A DNA stretch of 17,915 nucleotides from the NCBI GenBank assembly GCA_902785445.1, contig CACZYN010000045.1:1-17915 (forward strand). Reading direction: 5' to 3'. The translations under genes and the position numbers were made by a program. The DNA comes from an uncultured Anaerovibrio sp. (lineage in GTDB: Bacteria > Bacillota > Negativicutes > Selenomonadales > Selenomonadaceae). Positions within the stretch are counted from its first letter, which is position 1; the number at the start of each line of letters is the position of its first letter. The notes under the pieces were generated by a model. That model was not told where the DNA came from and ran no database searches. It worked only from the letters and a program-made list of their open reading frames with translations. Positions 15,031 to 17,915 of this stretch are shown here, piece after piece.

Positions 15031-15630
15031 ATGAAAGATGATTTATACGAAGCAAGAAATTCAATTTATTGTTATCCAGGCACAAATATATTAGTAAACA
15101 AATTAAATATTCATGATAACAAGACTCTAAAACAAGCAGAGGAAAAGATAGTAGCGACTAAGTTATTTGTTTTAAGACAAAATAAAATGATAGGCAATTT
15201 TGATGTAAATCATTTTATGAACATACATAAATTCTTATTTGAAGACATTTACCCATTCGCTGGAAAACTTAGAACGGAAAATATTGCAAAAGACTTTTTT
15301 AGCTTTGCCGAATGGGAATATATAGAACCAGAACTAAAGAAACTTTTAGAAAAGCTTAATAAAGAAAACAATTTAAATGGAAAAAAGAGAGAAGAGATAG
15401 TAAAAGAAACAACATACTATTTATCAGAATTGAATGTTCTTCATCCATTTAGAGAAGGAAACGGACGAACAATTAGAGAATTTGTAAGAGAGTTATTATA
15501 TGTAAATGGCTATCTATTTGATTTACAAAAAATAAATTCAAAAGATTTTTTAGAAGCTTCCAAAAAATCTGTAGTAGATACTACAGACCTAGAGAAATTA
15601 ATAAATAAATGTGTTATAAAAAGTGCTTAA
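15031..15630 (+). CDS. Fic-family protein (probable AMP transferase)
   Basis: A 199-residue single-domain Fic protein. The motif HPFREGNGRTIR (138-149) is complete: His138 is the catalytic base, the Glu/Asn/Gly residues bind Mg and the ATP phosphates, and Arg149 is also conserved. The upstream beta-hairpin flap is seen in YPFAGKLRTE (74-83). Such enzymes usually attach AMP from ATP to Ser/Thr/Tyr of target proteins, and small versions like this are often toxins held in check by an alpha-helix with an (S/T)xxxE(G/N) motif. I see no such motif inside this protein, so an antitoxin is expected in trans, usually a small gene directly upstream as in VbhA-VbhT or YhfG-Fic. Upstream here is the probable junction. 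The start has a weak AGAGG 7 nt upstream. Codon use (AGA, ATA, TTA) is unlike the left part. Confidence 0.9.
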   Translation: MKDDLYEARNSIYCYPGTNILVNKLNIHDNKTLKQAEEKIVATKLFVLRQNKMIGNFDVNHFMNIHKFLFEDIYPFAGKLRTENIAKDFFSFAEWEYIEPELKKLLEKLNKENNLNGKKREEIVKETTYYLSELNVLHPFREGNGRTIREFVRELLYVNGYLFDLQKINSKDFLEASKKSVVDTTDLEKLINKCVIKSA

Positions 15631-15650
15631 AATTATATTTTAAGCACTTT
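15620..15650. terminator. Perfect AT-rich inverted repeat ending the Fic gene
   Basis: Arms of 14 nt (15620-15633 and 15637-15650) pair perfectly around a 3-nt loop. The left arm overlaps the last codons and TAA of the Fic gene. The stem ends in T-rich sequence on either strand, so it can act as a terminator in both directions, though there is no long T tract beyond it. Confidence 0.6.
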
Positions 15651-15682
15651 AAAACTGGCTTACAATGCGAAATCTGTATTAT

Positions 15683-15703
15683 TTTGTCAAAAAAAGTCGA
15701 AAA
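15683..15703 (+). promoter_or_regulatory. Two tandem Spo0A-box-like sites upstream of the AbrB-like gene
   Basis: TTTGTCAAAAA (15683-15693) matches the 0A box TTTGTCGAAAA at 10 of 11 positions; AAAGTCGAAAA (15693-15703) keeps the GTCGAAAA core. They begin 10 bp apart, one helical turn, as for cooperative Spo0A binding, and end 15 bp before the -35. Spo0A repression of abrB is known in Bacillus; here it is an inference from AT-rich sequence. Confidence 0.35.
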
Positions 15704-15718
15704 ATTTGGAAATATTAC

Positions 15719-15747
15719 TTGAATTTGGAAAAACTCTGTGGTATAAT
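15719..15747 (+). promoter_or_regulatory. Promoter of the AbrB-like gene
   Basis: TTGAAT (15719-15724) and TATAAT (15742-15747) are 17 nt apart, with an extended -10 TGG directly before TATAAT. The leader to the ATG at 15801 is about 45 nt and ends in AAAGGAGGT (15784-15792). Confidence 0.75.
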
Positions 15748-15800
15748 ATGGTTACGTTTTACAAGAGAAGATAAAAATATAATAAAGGAGGTATATAAAA

Positions 15801-16046
15801 ATGAAGACAGCAGGCATTCAAAGAAAAATCGATGGATTAGGAAGAATAGTTATTCCTATGGAAATAAGAAACAAATTCGAGATTAAACAAAATGAGCCAC
15901 TAGACATTCATGTTGAAGGAAATTCAATCGTTCTTAGAAAAAATACAGAAGATTGTACATTTTGCGGAAGCACAAAGGGCATTGTTGAATACAAGGGAAA
16001 GAACATTTGTTCAAATTGCTTAAAAGAAATTAAAGGTATTAAATAA
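15801..16046 (+). CDS. AbrB/SpoVT-family transition-state regulator with C-terminal zinc finger
   Basis: An 81-residue DNA-binding protein. Residues 4-47 are the swapped-hairpin AbrB domain: AGIQRKIDGLGRIVIPMEIR (4-23) is nearly the Bacillus AbrB/Abh pattern, and DIHVEGNSIVLRK follows. The C-terminal part has two CxxC pairs (Cys52/Cys55 in CTFCGS and Cys70/Cys73 in CSNC), a small zinc-finger-like tail found in many clostridial AbrB proteins in place of the Bacillus multimerisation domain. AbrB-type proteins bind AT-rich promoters as dimers or tetramers and repress post-exponential genes. The AAAGGAGGT site 8 nt before the ATG fixes the start; an overlapping frame at 15665-15886 lacks a ribosome site. 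It is transcribed alone, from an extended -10 promoter, and ends at a strong terminator. Possible Spo0A boxes upstream fit the usual regulation of abrB. Confidence 0.93.
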   Translation: MKTAGIQRKIDGLGRIVIPMEIRNKFEIKQNEPLDIHVEGNSIVLRKNTEDCTFCGSTKGIVEYKGKNICSNCLKEIKGIK

Positions 16047-16063
16047 TTTTTATATGTTTCTAG

Positions 16064-16097
16064 AAAGACTTATGGTGAAAATCATAAGTCTTTTTTT
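16064..16097 (+). terminator. Intrinsic terminator of the AbrB-like gene
   Basis: An 11-bp perfect stem (16064-16074 with 16083-16093) closes an 8-nt loop and continues into a run of seven T (16091-16097). It ends 18 to 51 nt after the AbrB stop codon. Confidence 0.88.
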
Positions 16098-16152
16098 GTT
16101 ATTATAAAAATTTCATTAATATTACAATATTTTAAAAAGTATTGAAAAATAA

Positions 16153-16181
16153 TTGACTAAAATTACTTGAAATGATATGAT
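16153..16181 (+). promoter_or_regulatory. Promoter of the secreted glucosaminidase gene
   Basis: TTGACT (16153-16158) and TATGAT (16176-16181) are 17 nt apart, each matching consensus at 5 of 6. The ATG at 16209 follows a GGGAGAG ribosome site (16197-16203). Confidence 0.7.
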
Positions 16182-16208
16182 AAGTATGATTTTAATGGGA
16201 GAGAAAAA

Positions 16209-17915
16209 ATGTATAAAAACGTAAGAAAAATATCGAAAAAAACAATTTCATTATCATTAATTTTTATAATATTATTTTTTTTAGCAGATGCATTATTTGC
16301 AAGCCTTTCAGAAGTACAGGCTGACTCATACAGATATGACTACAATGGAAGCAATTTAAATCAGGGGACATATCCAGGATTTAAAGCGAGCATTGATGCA
16401 CTTAGAGCAAAGCATCCTTCTTGGAAGTTTAAAATAATGGAAACTTATCTAGACTGGGATCAAACAATAGTTGCAGAAAAAGGAAATAAAAGTTTAATAC
16501 AAGGAAAGGGTGGCTCTTGGGTTTATGGTTCATATGATAATGCATGGGACCAAGCTTCTGAGGGAGCTATCAGATACTATATGGATCCACGTAATTTTCT
16601 AAGTGATAACTCAAATCTATTTCAATTTTTGCAATTAAGTTACACAGAAATTTCAGATGAAAATTTATATAATGCATTAAATGGAACTTTCTTGTATACA
16701 ATGGATTATGCAAGACAAATAAATAGTGCTTGCAGAAATAAAAACATAAATCCAATTTATGTAGTAGCAAGAATATTACAAGAACAAGGAAATCCTTCTA
16801 CAAGCAGAACATTTAGAATGTGGGATTCATCTACAAATCAATATTATTACAACTTATTTAATATTGGAGCAACTGGTGCAGGGGATGAAGTGGTCACACA
16901 TGCATTAGATTATGCAAAAAGCAAAGGATGGACTTCAATAGAAGCCTGCTTAAATGATGGAATTTCATTCCTTTCTGATTATATAGGAAATAAACAAGAT
17001 ACACTTTATCTAAACAAATTTGATGTTGAAAGCTACAATGGTGTATATTGGAAACAATATATGCAAAATATAGAAGCACCTAAGAGCGAGGCATCAAAAA
17101 TGTATAATATGATGTCTAAAGCTAACTTAATGGATAATTTAACATTCATTATACCAGTTTTCTACAACATGCCAGTTTCGGCTTGCCTATCGCCTGATAG
17201 AACAGGAGATATTGGACCAGAAAATATAAAAGTAAAGCAAGGCCATACACAGGTAGTAGTCAGAAATGCAGAAAATGGAAATCAAATTGCACTTTTAAAT
17301 TACTGGGATGAAGGAGCACTTTCAATTCAAAGATTTTCTTCAGGTTGGCACAAGATAGTATTTAAGTCAGGAGATAGTTATAGAACAGGATACACTAAAT
17401 TTAATTCAACATACTGGGAACAGGTAGCTGATGAAGTAAATTGTTCAGAAACAATGACAATCTCTTCAGATGGAGTTAAACTTTATGCTGGACCAAACGA
17501 AGTAGAAATGAAAGACCTAACTAGAGGACAAATAGTTACAAGAGTTTTGAATACTGGAAAATATAATATAAATGGATCTATTTGGGATAGAATTTCTCTA
17601 GCTGATGGAACACAAGGATTTGTTAAGAGAGACAACTTAAATAGTGAAAATGAAAGTGAGATTTATACAGTTAGAGCTAATGGTGGATTAGCACTTAAAG
17701 ATGCACCTGCTGGAAACTTAATAAGATATTTGGCTGATGGATTAAAAGTAACAAGAAGATCTATTGGACAAAACACAGTAAGCTTAAACGGAACACCATA
17801 CTACTGGGATGAAGTAGTTACACCAGATGGAGCAATTGGATATGTTGCTAGAAACTGGCTATATGAAAAAAAAAAAAAAAAAGCAACAGGGGACACAACA
17901 GCTCAAGGAGACTAT
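16209..17915 (+). CDS. Secreted cell-wall N-acetylglucosaminidase (GH73-like) with SH3-type repeats, 3' partial
   Basis: 569 residues are visible and the frame is still open at the window end. Residues 1-38 are a signal peptide (basic start, hydrophobic 12-30, EVQA/D). Residues 40-160 are a conserved N-terminal part of clostridial wall hydrolases (YPGFKASIDALRAKHPSWKF). Residues 160-260 hold the lysozyme-like GH73 core: DYARQINSACRNKNINPIYV (166-185), VARILQEQG with probable catalytic Glu192, and a YNLFNIGATG segment (214-223). About 410-475 and 484-552 are two SH3-like wall-binding repeats (GVKLYAGPN, GTQGFVKRDNL; GLALKDAP, GAIGYVARNWL). A lysine run (554-558) encoded by an A17 tract begins a linker. 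Such enzymes cut peptidoglycan between GlcNAc and MurNAc in Gram-positive walls, which does not fit the diderm genes to the left. Class is confident; exact cleavage is inferred. Confidence 0.85.
   Translation, partial: MYKNVRKISKKTISLSLIFIILFFLADALFASLSEVQADSYRYDYNGSNLNQGTYPGFKASIDALRAKHPSWKFKIMETYLDWDQTIVAEKGNKSLIQGKGGSWVYGSYDNAWDQASEGAIRYYMDPRNFLSDNSNLFQFLQLSYTEISDENLYNALNGTFLYTMDYARQINSACRNKNINPIYVVARILQEQGNPSTSRTFRMWDSSTNQYYYNLFNIGATGAGDEVVTHALDYAKSKGWTSIEACLNDGISFLSDYIGNKQDTLYLNKFDVESYNGVYWKQYMQNIEAPKSEASKMYNMMSKANLMDNLTFIIPVFYNMPVSACLSPDRTGDIGPENIKVKQGHTQVVVRNAENGNQIALLNYWDEGALSIQRFSSGWHKIVFKSGDSYRTGYTKFNSTYWEQVADEVNCSETMTISSDGVKLYAGPNEVEMKDLTRGQIVTRVLNTGKYNINGSIWDRISLADGTQGFVKRDNLNSENESEIYTVRANGGLALKDAPAGNLIRYLADGLKVTRRSIGQNTVSLNGTPYYWDEVVTPDGAIGYVARNWLYEKKKKKATGDTTAQGDY
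17866..17882 (+). repeat. A17 homopolymer tract inside the glucosaminidase gene
   Basis: Seventeen consecutive A residues encode the end of Glu553 and five lysines at the border between the second SH3-like repeat and a Thr/Asp-rich linker. The frame is open on both sides at this length. A gain or loss of one base would shift it. Such a tract is prone to slippage in cells, in PCR and in sequencing. Confidence 0.95.

Noticed and set aside
14976..15031. Insertion-sequence end, att site or tRNA at the composition break
   Set aside because: I looked for inverted or direct repeats, an integrase or transposase gene and a tRNA-like cloverleaf in the surrounding sequence and saw none.
15665..15886. 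A 73-codon plus-strand frame before and overlapping the AbrB-like gene
   Set aside because: It has no ribosome-binding site, spans the AbrB promoter and its AAAGGAGGT site, and its second half is the AbrB gene in another frame.
15031..16097. Fic plus AbrB-like protein as a toxin-antitoxin pair
   Set aside because: AbrB folds do occur in antitoxins, but here a terminator-like hairpin and an independent strong promoter separate the genes, the AbrB lies downstream with a clostridial regulator-type zinc tail, and Fic antitoxins are not of the AbrB type.
16570..17079. Minus-strand frames of 61-66 codons inside the glucosaminidase gene
   Set aside because: They are antisense to a gene with signal peptide, GH73 core and SH3 repeats, and have no ribosome sites or recognisable motifs.

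Overview
Positions 1 to about 14,990 look like the chromosome of a diderm Firmicute of the class Negativicutes (Acidaminococcaceae, Selenomonadaceae or Veillonellaceae type; the genus cannot be fixed by eye). The evidence is a full LPS inner-core and ADP-heptose gene set, an LptD-like outer-membrane protein, and an OmpM-type porin with an N-terminal SLH domain, a combination typical of this class. Base composition there is balanced (30 G/C of 60 in 8341-8400).

Layout, all genes on the minus strand and read from high to low coordinates. (1) A monocistronic OmpM-like SLH porin (13556-14902) has a good promoter with a Fur-box-like site over its -35, and a terminator. (2) An intergenic stretch (13210-13555) holds that terminator, a plus-strand intrinsic terminator that may end a small RNA, and a promoter for the next gene. 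(3) A secreted hypothetical protein (12289-13209) has its own terminator. (4) A tight run of 13 genes starts from a promoter at 12205-12232: lptD, a divergent HldA-like kinase, hldC/rfaE2, three GT9 heptosyltransferases, a canonical hldA, hldD, gmhB, a GT4 and a GT2 glycosyltransferase, a DUF535/VirK-YbjX protein, and the start of a probable phosphoethanolamine transferase cut by the window edge. Gaps are 32 nt or less and several genes overlap. Together they make ADP-L-glycero-D-manno-heptose from sedoheptulose phosphate (only gmhA is missing), add heptoses and other sugars to the LPS core, possibly modify it, and deliver LPS to the outer membrane.

From about 15,000 to the end the DNA changes abruptly. 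It is very AT-rich (16 G/C of 60 in 16801-16860), uses AGA and ATA codons heavily, and runs on the plus strand. It encodes a Fic-family protein, an AbrB-family regulator with a C-terminal CxxC/CxxC finger, and a secreted glucosaminidase with SH3-like repeats that runs off the window and carries an A17 tract. These are genes of a low-GC, Gram-positive clostridial type. No integrase, transposase, tRNA or obvious att repeat marks the border, so a chimeric metagenome contig is at least as likely as horizontal transfer.

I found no CRISPR array, rRNA, tRNA or insertion sequence. The left part is a well-organised LPS locus rather than an unknown system. The points most worth a second look are the composition break, the paired HldA kinases, the possible small RNA, the Fic gene without a visible partner, and the A17 tract.
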